Assembly: GCA_937888735.1 (NCBI GenBank)
Contig: CALASN010000024.1
Span: 1 to 5,349, forward strand
Source of the DNA: UBA5499 sp002426275
Lineage (GTDB): Bacteria > Bacillota > DTU084
Direction: 5' to 3'
DNA length: 5,349 nucleotides
Position 1 is the stretch's first letter. Each line of letters begins with the position of its first letter. Below the pieces are notes generated by a model. The model was not told where the DNA came from, did not search any database, and saw nothing but the letters and a program-made list of their open reading frames with translations. The position numbers were made by a program, and so were the translations under genes. Of the stretch, positions 5,173-5,349 are shown in pieces.

Positions 5173-5204
5173 AGAAGGGCCACCCGGACGGGTGGTCCTT
5201 CTTT
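5171..5204. terminator. terminator hairpin after the zinc-ribbon gene, possibly bidirectional
   Basis: AAAGAAGG (5171-5178) pairs with CCTTCTTT (5197-5204), extended by a G-U pair and CCACCC (5180-5185) / GGGTGG (5190-5195). This gives a 15-pair stem closed by a GGAC tetraloop. It overlaps the stop codon (5170-5172) of the zinc-ribbon gene. The stem ends in TTT on both strands because it starts with AAA, so it may also stop leftward read-through from the rRNA operon. The T tract is short, which may weaken it. Confidence 0.8.
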
Positions 5205-5268
5205 CGCAAGAAAGGCTTCACAGGAAATGGGCGCCCAAACGCATTTTGCTCACAAGCAGATAATATTA

Positions 5269-5295
5269 AAACCCCCGGCAATTAGCCAGGGGTTT
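5269..5295 (-). terminator. intrinsic terminator of the rRNA operon
   Basis: On the minus strand, just after the 5S end, AAACCCC and GGC (complement of 5295-5285) pair with GCC and GGGGTTT (5279-5269), with one mismatch and a 5-base AATT-type loop. The hairpin is followed by TTTTAATATT. Position and direction fit the terminator of a leftward rRNA operon that ends in 5S with no tRNA after it. The A/T flanks on both sides would let it work in both directions. Confidence 0.8.
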
Positions 5296-5302
5296 GAAAA
5301 AA

Positions 5303-5349
5303 GGATCCGGCAGCGACCTACTCTCCCGTGCAGTCACCCGCACAGTACC
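5303..5349 (-). rRNA. rrf: 5S ribosomal RNA, 3' end (partial)
   Basis: Read on the minus strand, the edge starts GGTACTGTGCGGGTGACTGC and continues to GGGAGAGTAGGTCGCTGCC, the conserved 3' part of bacterial 5S rRNA. This includes the GGGAGAGTAGG and CGCTGCC blocks usual in Firmicutes. About 47 bases of a molecule of about 117 are present; the 5' part lies beyond the right edge. The exact 3' end (near 5303-5305) is an estimate. The gene is transcribed leftward, so the 23S and 16S genes should lie to the right of the window. Confidence 0.93.

Noticed and set aside
1..5349. CRISPR array, tRNA genes, defence or toxin-antitoxin system
   Set aside because: No regularly spaced repeats, no tRNA-like sequences and no protein with such motifs were seen in the window.

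Overview
The window looks like ordinary chromosome from a Gram-positive Firmicute, most likely of the Clostridia/Peptococcaceae type. The reasons are strong AGGAGG-type ribosome binding sites, frequent TTG starts (four of the six confident genes), a DUF3842 gene, an ECF-transporter substrate-binding subunit, and a Firmicute-like 5S rRNA 3' end. The order and genus cannot be fixed from the sequence alone.

Layout. Positions 1-134 may be the end of an IS21-like insertion sequence: a 10-base direct repeat occurs twice, 20 bases apart, before a possible CA terminus. Positions 194-528 (perhaps to 598) hold a broken minus-strand gene of unknown family, with an in-frame stop and a one-base frameshift. 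A TTGACA box at 546 leads into a plus-strand operon of an unusual phosphofructokinase-family kinase (616-1629) and a DUF3842 protein (1722-2132). This operon ends in a strong intrinsic terminator at 2153-2196. The terminator's U-tract stops only 4 bases before the ribosome binding site of the next gene. That gene encodes an ECF S component (2216-2755) and is translationally coupled to a ribokinase-like PfkB kinase (2757-3635). A convergent minus-strand gene (3595-4608) for a DUF7309/DUF6930-type protein overlaps the end of the kinase by 41 bases. After about 320 bases without a confident gene comes a small zinc-ribbon protein (4942-5172) with its own terminator hairpin. At the right edge, the 3' end of a 5S rRNA gene and its terminator enter from a ribosomal RNA operon transcribed leftward.

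How the genes fit together. The S component and the ribokinase-like kinase read as a small uptake-and-trap cassette: the S component would import a small molecule using a shared EcfAA'T energising module encoded elsewhere, and the kinase would phosphorylate it. The phosphofructokinase-like protein carries the GGDDT signature typical of pyrophosphate-dependent enzymes, but has several substitutions at positions that bind the nucleotide/PPi or fructose-6-phosphate, so its donor and acceptor are both open. The link between the two operons is only adjacency and a shared theme of sugar phosphorylation.

The points most worth following are the altered phosphofructokinase active site, the ECF-S/ribokinase pair with a shortened kinase lid, and the terminator placed directly in front of the S-component ribosome binding site.
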